Of a stretch of DNA of 64,000 bases, positions 21,857 to 33,385 are shown piece after piece. Source of the stretch: Sipunculus nudus. Taxonomy: Eukaryota; Annelida; Sipuncula; Golfingiida; Sipunculidae. The notes beneath the pieces are model-generated. The model worked only from the letters and a program-made list of their open reading frames with translations, made no database searches and had not been told where the DNA came from. The stretch is taken from contig CM049314.1 of assembly GCA_026874595.1 (NCBI GenBank), forward strand, positions 23,761,729-23,825,728, read 5' to 3'. The translations under genes were made by a program, and so were the position numbers. Position 1 is the first letter of the stretch; every line of letters starts with the position of its first letter.

Positions 21857-23140
21857 CTGAGGTGTGTTTGAATCGACATTTTTTATATGCTTTTCTTAGG
21901 ATTTTAAATTTTTTATGTAGAACAAAGGAAAAGGAGATTATATATCCTGAAATCTGAAAAATTTTGAGCCATTAGTAAGTATGACTGATTGTGCTCACTG
22001 TTAAAAGTTGTGCCCAAAATTTCCAAGTTAGACAACTCAGTATCTAATCAAGGTTTAAAGTCACCAACATTACATGACGTATCACATTTGAATAAATATT
22101 TGACCTGCTTGAAATAGAATATATTATGTAACTGTGAGCCTCATGACATAATCATATTGACAAAATGGGAGGGAATCTTTTAAACATTGGCACTGGTGGG
22201 CTCTGTTGATTGCCAAGTTGCAAAGGTCAGCTGTATACAAAATTCAGTCAGGTTTTGTCAGAGTCAGCAACAACTGAGTAACCAACAGTATATGGCTCTG
22301 AGGTCTAGACCAGTATTTTCATGTATTTGTCCATCCAATCCCTATGTTACTAAATATCCCTGCAGCTATACTACATAGAGAAATATGTGATCACCACCTG
22401 AAGGTGAAACCACCTGTGATGAGCAACTCTCAATGATCAGAGGTGGTCTTTTCCATTTTTTTTTAATTTTCCCCCAATTAATTGAGTAAATATGGAAACT
22501 ATATTATATGCTTTCAAATTATGGACAATAATATCTCAGAAGGAAGGAATTAAATTGCAAAAGTATTAAAGGAATTATTATTTTAAAATGACATTTTAAT
22601 GGCAGCTTAAAGTTTGCTGATTGCATAATTTTAAGAATTTATGTTTATATATAAAAATTGTAGTTTATATATTGTGTTTATGTAGTATCCATTAATGCCT
22701 GCAGCTTTGTCTTACTGAAATTATATGACTGACATGATTTTCACCAGCCAGTGGCGCCACTGTGGTGGCCTACTACCACAGTACTCAAAGTGGCCACAGA
22801 ATTATTTTTCTAACATTACATGGGTGCATTGGTATGGATAAAGTTTACCTCATTAAAAGGGGTCATGACCTTTGTTAAAAAAAGTGATTTAAACTTGTTT
22901 ATTGATACATTTTGGTAAAAATTACACAACGTATGAAATTTCCATACTTGAACAGATCTCAACACTGATTCACTGTTTGATAGAATAGATCCTTCAGTAA
23001 TCTAGCTCCTTGGCCCTCCTAAGCCCCTTCTGAGATTCCACAAGATGTAAAGGGGTTTCCACAGAGTGATAATTAAGTAATGAGAAAGTAGAGGAATTTC
23101 ATTGGTAATCATAGAGACTTCTCAAAACTTAAAGGCTTTG
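21857..23140. other. NLR intron 4, part without recognised features
   Basis: AT-rich intron sequence. A GTGGCGCCAC palindrome occurs at 22751-22760, but it is not embedded in a recognisable copy of the repeat family. No exon is supported. Confidence 0.5.
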
Positions 23141-23149
23141 ATTTTGTTA

Positions 23150-24167
23150 GTGATAATAAAATAGATCTGGAGAGGACTTGAAGTACCTTGAAAACAATAA
23201 TAAAATGATTGACATGGGCTTGATGGCCCATGTTAATAAGTACAGACTGTAGATTGCCTCAGGTCCCATAATAATTAAACTGAAATATCGCTGAAGGCCT
23301 GGAGATTGAAGACCCATATGTGCGGCAGGCATAAAGGACACTTCATTTTTGCATCTAGGACAACTAACAATTTTAGAATGGAATAAACAGGTCTCTTTGG
23401 GCTCCATGAGACCCATGCTTATTATAATAAAATTTAAGTTGTAGGCCCAACAATATTTATAGATATGTAGAGGGTCTTAAGCTCCATGATCAAAATAGAT
23501 CTGTAGGGGGCCAGAGGTCCCAAGAGAATAAAATAGGACTGGTGGGCAAGAGGTCCAATGATAAAGTCTGTAAGGCCCCACTTTAAATCTGGATGTAATA
23601 CTAAGGAGGAGTATAAAAAGGCCCTGTAATAATAAAACTGAAAATATTAATAATATAACAACCATGATAATAATTATAATAATAATAACAATTACAAGGG
23701 GACTGAGTTCCTCTCTTTAAAACTCCATGTTACATTTAAAATAAATAAAATATAATATAATAACACATAATATAATGGTAAAATAGGACTGGAGGGAGCC
23801 CTGAAGCCCTATAACAATAAAAATTATAATAATGCCTATAATAATATTAATCCTGAGGCCAAATGTGAATAAGTGGCCCCATAATAATAATAATAACAAT
23901 AATAACAACAATAATAATAGTATAGAGCTTTTGGACCAAAGGCCCCATGATAACAAAATAATAAAAATAATATTATTATGTCTGTAGGGGCCTGAGGTCT
24001 CATGATAACAGTTATAGACTTAAGAGGGCCAATGGCCCCTCAAAATAAAACTGATAATATTATTACTAATAATAATAATATGCCTGTAGAGGCCTGAGGC
24101 ATCATTATAATAATAGGTCTCTAGGGGGTCTTAGGCCCCATTATAATAATAATAAGATTTAATTTTC
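23150..24167. repeat. TAA-rich minisatellite
   Basis: Degenerate units of roughly 60-110 bp alternate an (ATAATA)n stretch with a GC-richer block such as GGGGCCTGAGGTCCCATGAT. The array continues at 28261-28360, on the far side of the element at 24168-28260, so that element was inserted into it. Confidence 0.75.
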
Positions 24168-25539
24168 TACTGGCTCAGCTGACTACAAGTCAACTCAGCT
24201 GTAGTCGTGGTCAGTTGTCCGTCGTCCATCTGTCTGTCCTTTGACTGTTAGACTGCCACATTTTGAAACCGTTAGACCTGCGAATAAAAAATTTAGCATA
24301 CTGTTAGATATCCCAAAGATCTCCTACCAAATGTAAACTGGGTCACTGCAACTTCGTTCCTTTGAGAAATTACCTTAGGAAAAACCTCAATTTCCAAAAA
24401 AAAAAAAACCTATCATCACACTTCAGGACTGCCTAATATCAAAACCACTCATCTGATTTTCTTCATATTTACTATAAGTAATCCCGTATATAGTTTCTAT
24501 ATACATGTTAGAAATTGAGTCTGTATTTCTTAATTTATAAAAGTTATGGGCCCTAATATAATGCACTTTGTAAAAATTCAGGAAAGATGTTAACTCAGTT
24601 AACTTCATAAGTGTTGAAGCAAGAGACATTTTCAGGTATATAAATTTATTTAATCAAGATTCAATTGTATACCCAAAATTAGATTTGAATTTTGTAAATG
24701 TTTTAAGTTATAAGCAGTAATATAAAATCATTTTGTCCAACTTTGACCATGGCACTTTTTTTTCCTGTAAGTACATTAGATCTAATTTTCACAGCAGTTG
24801 CACATAAGTAATTAATCTGTAAAATTCTGAAATTTGAAAATAAAAGCTAAAAAATTAGGCTAAATATTTAAGTTTCTTTCAGAGGTTCTATTATATTCAT
24901 TTGCATCTCCAGGCTGCTCACTTCTGGTCACTACAGCCCTGCCTTGTATAACCTTATTAGGGATGCAACACTGGTCCAGCATCCCTCGTTATTTTTCGAA
25001 CTGTATTTCTTTAATTGTAAAACTGTTTCCACTCTCATATACAAAACATTTCTTGAGTAATCCAGAAGATGCCATGTTGTGGTAATGTAGCATTGTTAAA
25101 GAAATTAATTTTCATTTATATCGATTTATTAAAATATAATTAAACCCATCAGTAGGCATAATTTGATAATATATGAGCCAAATCATGGATAAATAAAGGT
25201 GCTATTTAGAATTGTGAATTCTGAATCAAGTGTTGTTATCAGATATGTCTTGTTTTGCAAATTCAAAATATGTATTTTATAAGAAAAATTAATACATCTG
25301 TATGTATAATGGGATGCCACCTTACAAAATTAGCTTTAGATTCTGATTCAAATTAGTATTGTGAATCAACTTAAAAATTCAGATATATATGTTAAACTGT
25401 AAATGAATAGTAAAATTTATAAACTTGGAAAAAAAAATTGATGTAAATAACAAACTAGGGACCCATGGGTCTCGACACTCAGCTGAATTTGTCTATAAGG
25501 ATACTTTTAAAGAAATTTTTCAGAATGACAGTCCTTTGC

Positions 25540-26400
25540 TTAACCAGTGACCTTGTGACCAAAAAATCTTAGAACTTATTATCTTTGAACTTGCAGCATT
25601 TAGATTGTTGTAGCTATCTTTTAAAAAGTGACCTTGACCTCTGAATAGGTAACCTCTAAATCTACAGATTTCCTCACTTTGGGCAAGTAAGCCATGTGTG
25701 AAAGATGGAAAGTTTGGGATGAAAAGTTTGATTCACAGTGCATTCATAATCCTTTTAAAGATGTGGCTCCTGTGACCTTCAACTTTGATCTCTGGATCCT
25801 GTAAATCAAAATGAATTTATTGAAGTTGTGGGTCATTATTAAATCAAGTTTGAAGCCAATCTGTCTATCCAAAGCAGAATTATCATCCATAAACTAATTT
25901 CTGAAGGGATGGGACCTGTGACCTTGACCTTTGACCCCATGACCCCAAAGTCTTCCCAAATTGGCAGGTTAGTAATATCCTGAAGATGAAAGGTTTGTGA
26001 TGAAACGTTTGGCTTCATATGCATTCTTTTAAGAGACATGGGTCATGTAACCTTTGAACGATGGACCCCAAAATCGACACAGTTCTTATTTTAATGATGA
26101 GCCATATATAACTTAAGTTTGAAACCAATATGTCAGACTAAACTGGAGTTATCAACTGGAAACTAATTCGTGAGCAGATGGCCCCTGTGACCTTGACCTT
26201 TGACCTTGTGACCCCAAATTCATTTATGCTCTCCCCATACTGGCAAGTCAGTTAAATGCGCAAGATGGAAAGTTTTGGATGAAAAGCTTGGCTTGAAAGC
26301 AGCCATAATCTTTTTAAATAAGCAAGTCCTGTGACCATGGCCTTTGGCCTTGTTACCCTAAAAACATATAGGTTCGTGCTTAGGTTGGGGGGCCATATGT
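25540..26400 (+). repeat. Second TGACCT half-site tandem repeat
   Basis: About five to six degenerate units. The densest cluster is at 26188-26214 (TGACCT TGACCT T TGACCT TG TGACCC); another is at 25919-25937. The unit text around it (AAGATGGAAAGTTTTGGATG, AAAAGCTTGGCTTG) matches 4400-5180. Confidence 0.75.
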
Positions 26401-26705
26401 AAGTCAAGTTTGAAATCTATGTGTCAATCCAACCAACTGTTATCATCTGGAAACAAATTTGTGTGGATGGACGTATGGACAGACAGACAGACAAACAGAC
26501 AGACAGGGTGATTCTATAGGGTATCCACTTGTGATCAATAAACACACCAGGTTTTTTGGACACTAGATGTAATCACAGCTGAGAATCTGACATGATTGTT
26601 GTCATTTTATAAATAGAAAAAACGATATGTGCCGGAAAGACACAAATGCCCCCGCCTGGAGCAAATTAGAAATAGTTGTAAAGGTTTGAAATATTCTGTG
26701 TTTAG

Positions 26706-26960
26706 GGGCTGTCATACAGTCAAAAGTGGGTCAACCAGGACAAAACATGAACTCAATCTGTAAAGGGGTCATGATCAGGTCACACACCAAAAATCAGGCC
26801 AATATCTGCAGGCATTGCGAAAAAAGTTTGTACATGTGCATTTATCATGAAAATGTTCAGGAGCTGTCATACGGTCAAAAGTAGGTCAACCAAGACAAAA
26901 TGCGAACTCAATCTGTAAGTGGTCATTATGCGCCCACACACCAAAAAACGTACAACTGTT
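26706..26960 (+). repeat. Tandem duplication, 155-bp period
   Basis: Two copies of a unit beginning GCTGTCATACAGTCAAAAGT / GCTGTCATACGGTCAAAAGT and ending CACACACCAAAAA. Confidence 0.7.
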
Positions 26961-27306
26961 TGATTTCTGAATGACAGACATGGGTAAAACTATTTGGGAA
27001 CTGACAAAACTAGTCATGGTTAGTATTCAAGGCAAGATTCATGACCTTACATGCATTAATTATCAAAATATTGGAGGATTTGTATCAAATTTTTGATTAT
27101 TCTAGGGGTATTTTCAAGCCCCATGGCTCCTAGGATATATGTCGCAGTGACCTAATTTCAGGCTTCGAAGGAGATTTTGTATTGACCTCCCTGGATGTTC
27201 AATTGGAAATTTCTATGACCAACTGTTACCATTTGTGCCCTCACCCCTGGTAACTGACGCCAGGACGGATGACCGACAAAGTGCCATTGCTATACCTCAA
27301 TTGACT

Positions 27307-27695
27307 TACAGTCAGCTGAGCTAAAAATGAGGTTCTAATGCAAACATTGGTTCATTATTCTACTGCCTCTGTGGCATTGGAATTTGCTTTGTTTTTCCAT
27401 CTATCTGCCTGTTTTTAAAAAGTTAATAATTATGAATACTTTTTTCCCTGTAAGCACTGTTGAATCAAATTTCATATCCTGTATGTTTATGCAAAGGTTT
27501 ACAGTCAGCTGAGCTAAAAATGAGAATCTAATGCAAACATTGGTTCATTATTCTACTGCCTCAGTGGCATTGGAATTGGCTTTGCTTTTCCATCTATCTG
27601 CCTGTTTTTAAATAGTTAATAATGATGAATACTTTTTTCCCCTTTAAGCATTGTTGAATGAAATTTCATATCCTGTATGTATATGCAAAGGTTTT
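27307..27695 (+). repeat. Tandem duplication, ~193-bp period
   Basis: Two near-identical units begin ACAGTCAGCTGAGCTAAAAA and contain ATTCTACTGCCTC and CCATCTATCTGCCTG. The duplication includes the 3' end of element D. A C-run follows at 27704. Confidence 0.85.
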
Positions 27696-28508
27696 TGAAA
27701 CTCCCCCCCCCCCCCCCTCTTGCCATTGAGTCGTTCTACATGAGCACCCAGGACAAGATTTATATTGCAACTGCATTAAATTTTTAAAATATAAAAAATA
27801 TATACAAAGGTACAGAGGATTTGTTACTCCCATCTGTATCAACCCTCATATCCCCCCCACCACACCCAATATCAAGTCCTTCCACCTGTGGACTGGAAAC
27901 TTAATTGCAACTGTTCATATTTTATAAAATTGAAAAGAAAATGGTTTAATAAAAAATAGGATCTAACTTAACTAATGTGTAATCTGCTGAATTGTCAACA
28001 GCTTATCAAAAAGCGAACCAATGAGCATGGTAAAAGTATAGATCTTATATTCACAAACAACCTACATGTTTCTGTTTCAACTTGAGGAAACATATGGTCA
28101 GCTCACAAAATATTATTTTCAACAATATCTCCAAACATGTCAACCATCCATGGCTTATATTACCTGTTCCTCTCAGACTTTATCTCCACTTGGTATTATT
28201 TTAGATTTTTAACTTCAAGGTAAACTTCAGCTTAGCACATTGACCCATGGGTCCCTTGTTATTATTATTATTATTAATTATTATTATTAAAATCTAATAA
28301 TAATAATAATAATAATAATTATAATAGGACTTGATTGGGTCTGAGGTCCCATGATAATATATATTAATCATGTAATTTTCTGTTTTTTTTTAAGAATCAT
28401 AAAAAGGCACCTTGGGTAAACATTGACAAAAAAAGGAGTAATTCTGAGGAAATAATAAACTAATTCTTATGATCTTTAATACTGCAAAATGGTGCTCTCA
28501 CTGTTTAC

Positions 28509-28714
28509 CTGAAACATGTCAAGGTAATTTCCCAATGTTTCATGTCCTTCAGATCCTGTTGGACGTTGCCTACTTTGGACCCAGACAAGGTCGGTGAAGA
28601 TTTCCCCTATTGACACATAATTCTTGTCGGCCGACCAAGTCCAGGTCTCCACGCTGGAACAGGTGCGCATCAGTGACTTTTGGATGATCATTTGGACTTC
28701 TCGGAGGAAGGGAT
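28509..28714 (-). CDS. NLR receptor exon 4: pre-NACHT region
   Basis: 206-nt exon between TTGACATTTCAG| and ATGTTTCAG|GTAAAC. It completes a split codon from exon 3 (G|AT, Asp) and ends in phase 0. It encodes DPFLREVQMIIQKSLMRTCS, then the region WTWSADKNYVSIGEIFTDL and ends ETLGNYLDMFQ. A Trp-containing segment followed by 'EIFTDL' and 'YLDMF' is the usual run-in to NACHT domains in invertebrate NACHT proteins, as I recall them. It joins directly to exon 5 (ENSVYIPKSVNIV). Confidence 0.88.
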
Positions 28715-29389
28715 CTGAAATGTCAATTACTGGTATAGTTATGATATTGCTGAACTAGGTATGAGAAAAGTACACCCAGACATATATTTTACATATGTTT
28801 AGAACTGCCTGAACGATAAATACTTATTGTGCTGCCATTTGAATCAGGTTATCAATGGTAACTCAGGGCATGGCTGATGTAGAGACACTTTTTAAGGATG
28901 ATTTTAATCATTTAAGTATAATCAGGGTGAGTGCATATACATATTAGTTATATCAATGTGAATATCGCTTTAATTCAACTGGTCTTTATATACATGTATT
29001 AAAAATGAGTATAATTATTAGCCCTATAGTGATTGCCTTGTCTGTCCATCCATACTTTTGCGTACATTATACATAAATAATAGATACAAGAATCGTTATT
29101 AACTTATATCACTGTGTATAAATTATCGAACATTATATAAGTCTAAGCTGTGTAATGTTATATTCCGTATTTTACAATTATTTGATGGTTTATGTAATAA
29201 AATTTTTGTAAAAAAAAATAAACCCAAATTTATGGTTCGATATTAAGTTGTTGATTTGTTTGTCACTTGTTTGAACGAACTGACCACTGTATAAAGTACA
29301 ACTCATTGTCACGTTTAAGCTATAAATGCAATCAGAGTTTTATAACTGTGTGATTTAAAATTGGCCACATCTGCTGTGGCCTCCATCTG

Positions 29390-30130
29390 TACATGTGCTA
29401 TGGGTGAAAATTGCTCATATCCCCGGTGTGGTTTAAGGTATTGGTCTGAAATTTGGCATGTTCATCCATCTTTGAAAGTTTTCTCATAAACCAGACAGGT
29501 GGCGCCACCTACCTTTCTGTTCATGTAGAATAAATTAATGCCCTTTTCTGAGGAGTGATTTGCCCTATTGGCCTGAAACTGTGCATATCCATATAGATCC
29601 TGGACTACATCTTGTACAGAAACTGGTGGCGCCATCTGCAATTGTTTTGCCATGGCATCCATCTGTACACGTGCTTTTGGTGAAAATTGCTCATATCTCC
29701 GGAGTGGTTCAAGGTATTGGTCCGAAATTTGGCATGTCTATCCATCTTAGAAATTTGTCTCATAAACCAGACAGTTGGAGCCACCTTCCTTTCTGTTTTG
29801 TAGAAAAAAATTAATGCTCTTTTCTTAGGAGTGTTGTGCCGTATTGTCTGAAATTGTGCATGTCTGTAGATCTTGGCCTCCTCCATCTTGTACTCAAGAC
29901 TGGTGCCATCTGCCAATTTTTGTGTGTGTCCATCTGTCCATTTGATTTAGGTGAAAATTGCTCATATCTTGGGAATCGTTCAAAGCGTTTGTCTCCAATT
30001 TGGCATGTACATCCATCTTGGAGAGTTCTCTCGTCACTCAGACAGGTGGCGCCACCTACCTTACCATTTTTATAGTATAAATTAATCCTCTTTTCTCAAG
30101 AGTGATTCACCATATTGGCCCCAATATATA
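29390..30130 (+). repeat. GGTGGCGCCACC-family tandem array, copy 2
   Basis: Units of about 130 bp alternate two subtypes, one with AAAATTGCTCATATCTCCGG and one with TTTTCT.AGGAGTG. Perfect palindromes at 29498-29509 and 30045-30056; decayed ones near 29626 and 29780. It lies in intron 3 of the NLR gene. Confidence 0.75.
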
Positions 30131-30136
30131 GGGGTA

Positions 30137-30525
30137 AATATTGTTTCTCAAGTTGATAGATGGAATAAACCATAGTTGCTTGCCAAGTGTTAGTATATGC
30201 TGCTGAAGTTTGATGGCCTATTCTTAAAAGGGGGGGGGGGGGGGGGTTAATTGTCTGGGGATACTATGGCACCACAGTTGCCAAGAAATATCTAGTTTAA
30301 ATTGGGATCATTACCTCACCTATGAGCGTGGCCTTGACCTAAAATATTCCCTTATTTGTTGAAAAATATTGTTTCTCAAGTTGATAGATGGAAATAACTT
30401 TGACGGCTTACCAAGTGTCAGTATATGCTTCTGAAGGTGGGGGCCTATATTCTTGAAGGGGGGGGGGGGGGGGGGGCATTAATTGTCTGGGGATACTATG
30501 GCACCAGCGGTGCCAAGAAATGTTC
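30137..30525 (+). repeat. Tandem duplication with G-tracts, 228-bp period
   Basis: Two copies begin AAATATTGTTTCTCAAGTTG. Each has a poly-G run (about 18-19 G) followed by TTAATTGTCTGGGGATACTA. Confidence 0.85.
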
Positions 30526-30710
30526 AGGTTTAAACCAGGTATTGAACTCTTTCTAATGATATATGTATTTTTGAATACAAAAAGTATCAGGAGATTGTTT
30601 CCAAGACTGTCCAGATATTTTTAATACTGAGGACATCCTAGGATATCTTGCATAAAAGGAACTTCTAGATCACAGTATACCGTAGAATTTATAAACAGTA
30701 ATTGTTTTAC

Positions 30711-30759
30711 CTGTGGAGCCCTCTTCCCCTCCCTTTGGGAACTGACTTAACACCACGGC
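30711..30759 (-). CDS. NLR receptor exon 3: CARD-NACHT linker
   Basis: 49-nt exon (AVVLSQFPKGGEEGST plus one base) between TTTTACAG| and CCACAG|GTAAAA. The phase fits exons 2 and 4 exactly (phase 0 in, phase 1 out). Its Gly/Glu-rich content suits a flexible linker between CARD and the pre-NACHT region. It was found only because the flanking exons required it, so it is somewhat less sure than they are. Confidence 0.75.
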
Positions 30760-31188
30760 CTGTAAAAGAATATTAGACTAATTACATCCCCGGAACACAT
30801 TGTGGTTTTATAAGAAAGTGCATCCAAAGTTCTGCAACGTAGTTCAACATATATATGATTAAATATTTCTTGCTTGAAAACAGGAACAGAGCCAGAAAAT
30901 CACATGTCTTTGGACTAATATTGATGAGGCAAATAATGTTTAAGAATCAGGGAATATGATTGGATTAGTTATGCTGTTAGGCAAGATGGATAACAGAATT
31001 ATTACCAATGTTTTATGTTCCAAGATCTTGAGTGCTTTCTATAAGATCAACATTTGTACATATTTTGATTCAGGGGATAGACTAATTGAAAGACCTCTTT
31101 TGGTTTGGGTATTTATGAAGAAATGATCTTTAATTTAGACACAGAGAATAACTGATGACATCACAAACAGATATACATGTACTTAGTT

Positions 31189-31193
<5 letters not shown>

Positions 31194-31238
<45 letters not shown>

Positions 31239-31244
31239 TATGTA

Positions 31245-31304
<60 letters not shown>
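31194..31304. repeat. (TA)n microsatellite, long
   Basis: About 110 bp of TA with a short interruption (TACATATATATGTATATTTA) in NLR intron 2. Confidence 0.95.
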
Positions 31305-31307
<3 letters not shown>

Positions 31308-31414
31308 TTCATTTAATTTCACATACAGTTGATAGTATATAAAATATGGCATCATTATTGGCCCTGAATAGATACTGGGCTTGTGGTGGGCTTGTATTTT
31401 GTCACGTGACCTAC

Positions 31415-31567
31415 CTGACTGTCTAGCGTAGAAACAAGTAGATTCATTAAATGAGTCTGGTTTGTCTTCCGCAGAGCCACGATCAGGTTGTAAAACGCCT
31501 CGTCTGACTTCTTCATCAACAGCTGCATCAAGTCGAGGGCCTGGTCCTGCTCACTGCGACCATAACC
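31415..31567 (-). CDS. NLR receptor exon 2: C-terminal half of CARD
   Basis: 153-nt exon, 51 codons, phase 0 at both ends, between TTTTCCACAG| and GTCAG|GTAGGT. It reads GYGRSEQDQALDLMQLLMKK, then SDEAFYNLIVALRKTNQTHL and MNLLVSTLDSQ. The pattern 'LL.kkSDEAFynLi.ALrkTnQtHLmnLL' is the classic second half of a CARD (helices 4-6). It completes the first half encoded in exon 1. Similarity to CARDs is strong over the full domain length of about 85 residues. Confidence 0.92.
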
Positions 31568-31607
31568 CTGTGGAAAAATAAAGGAATGCCTTTTAATTAG
31601 TTGTTTG

Positions 31608-31975
31608 CCGATTAACCGATGATTGGTCGTTTTCTTTCAAAATCGATTAAATCGATTGCCTTTTTCCATAATCGATTAAAAGTGATAATGTATGCACATG
31701 CAATATATCTCATCCTGTCAGAGATATCGAATACAAAGTCAGGAACAGCATCAACACGGAACCTTGCGCAACAAATATCTGTCAACGACAAGTACGTCGA
31801 CCCTGGATGCGAGTGGGTTGATGGTTTTATTATGAATCCGATGTACATGTTACACTCTTTACTGGGGTCAATATTTTAGGTACCAGTATAAAGCAGATTT
31901 CAAGGTTATATAGAAGATACATAAAACAGTCGATTGATAATCTATCATCGATTATGATTTTAAAATCAATTCGTA
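31608..31975. repeat. ATCGATTA-bounded repeat-like segment
   Basis: Clusters of ATCGATTA / CGATTAAATCGATTG at the left (31608-31680) and AGTCGATTGATAATC / CATCGATTATGATTTTAAAA at the right (31929-31970) enclose about 250 bp without a supported gene. It may be a small TIR element with diverged ends. Confidence 0.35.
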
Positions 31976-33385
31976 CCACTTCTTCAAATATATAATGTGG
32001 ATTTTATACTTGATGTATCATCCATGCAGCTGTTAGTTTTTTTTTTCTGCACAGCATACCAATTAACGTGAAATATACAAGAGATTCATGTCAGGATTAG
32101 CTTATAATTATACCGTGAGTAACAGAAGGAAGTCGGCAATGCTTAAAGCAATTCGTAGCACCTCATGCATTCTGAATAAATTATACTCTATATCGACCAA
32201 TATACATTAAAGGTTATATTAACTGCAGGCCCATATGCTTGGGGGGGGGGGGGGGGGGTCATACAACACTCGAAGAATGTTTAAATTGTTGGCCTTAGAG
32301 AGTTTTGTTTTCTAAAATATAACTACAGTAAATTCACCATCATGAATGTCACCTCATTTTACTATGGTATATTGTTTTCTTGCAAACTTGTGCACACTTT
32401 TGATTTAGTTTTCATATCATGCAAATTTTGATTTAAGCTATTGGTTAAGAACTTTTGAAGCACTCAAAAAATTTTGTCAGCTATTGGAGTTTTCGGGGGG
32501 GGGGGGGGGTTATTCCATTATTTAGTTGGTTATTAGATTTGAGTAATCACGAGGCCATTTTATATACCGAAATGGGGTACACTACAGTCCCCCTTGTCTT
32601 CACTGGCTGAGAGATGATATAATCATCATTTAATATGTCTTGTATTGAGTTTATTTTGTCAGCTTGCGGGGGTATATAAACCCTCTTTATAGTTCAGTCT
32701 ACAAGTTTCATTTATCATAATGTATAGCAAATTGATTTGTTATTATACCAGATTGAAGACATATCTAGGCCTACCAAGATCTTAATTGAAGCCTTGAAGT
32801 TCCAATTCTGGCCAAGTCCTTTCTGCCTGTTTTCAATATAAATCAGATTCTTTCAGCTCCTTACTGCCTCACTTGCTGGTCATATTCAAATTTATTCAAA
32901 TTATAAGTATAGCTTGGAACAACTAACAGCAAATATCCTCTCTGGCACCAAACAGCACACATTTCATTTTCCCGATAATGGTAGGCTGCCTTTCCATGAG
33001 CGAGGGTTATCGCGCCACCAGATACGTCGCCGTGGATTAAATCTAAACGGGGTTGGTTCAAAACAGTTCAATTAATAAAATCGTAATCTGCACCTTAATA
33101 CAGTTCAGCATAATGTCAGCTGAGATAAAACAAACCTAATTTACGATTAAAACAAAGGCCTAGTTGCTAAGCTATCTCAGGATCGCTGCAGCGTTACACA
33201 GGCGGTGGTTGATAGTCCTTGGTGGATATACATAGCCTCAATTTCCTTTTCCTCCCCTTTTACATACATACACACAGGCCTGTGCAAGGGAGTATATACC
33301 ATATTTTTACTCCGAATCGCCCCCCCCCCCTGTTTTCAATGAAAATATTATAAGATATGGGGGGGGGGGGGGGAAGTAGTTTAAA

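Larger units (their letters stand above)
25453..27326 (+). mobile_element. Pearl/Helitron-like element D, nested
   Basis: Starts AACTAGGGACCCATGGGTC followed by GACACTCAGCTG. It contains the TGACCT tandem repeat (25540-26400), a GACAGACAGAC tract (26470-26505), a duplicated segment (26700-26960) and one unit of the ERE-type repeat (27115-27260). It ends GTCAGCTGAGCTAAAAA. No ORF was recognised. Confidence 0.6.
24168..28260 (-). mobile_element. Pearl/Helitron-like element F, with a nested element
   Basis: The right end reads, in reverse, AACAAGGGACCCATGGGTC. The left end is the 3' hairpin region (GGCTCAGCTGACTACAAGTC) and a CCGTC/TGTC microsatellite. 24250-24860 matches the ~680-bp unit of element A in reverse. 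Both flanks are the same TAA minisatellite, which fixes the boundaries. The middle is occupied by element D in the opposite orientation. Confidence 0.6.

Noticed and set aside
28235-28262. Possible promoter or operator because of the GACCCATGGGTC palindrome
   Set aside because: It is the conserved end of the Pearl-like elements, found at each element's 5' side.
31130-31312. Tyr-Ile repeat 'proteins' (also at 7523, 10401, 40172, 41239 and 41683)
   Set aside because: Pure products of (TA)n microsatellites.
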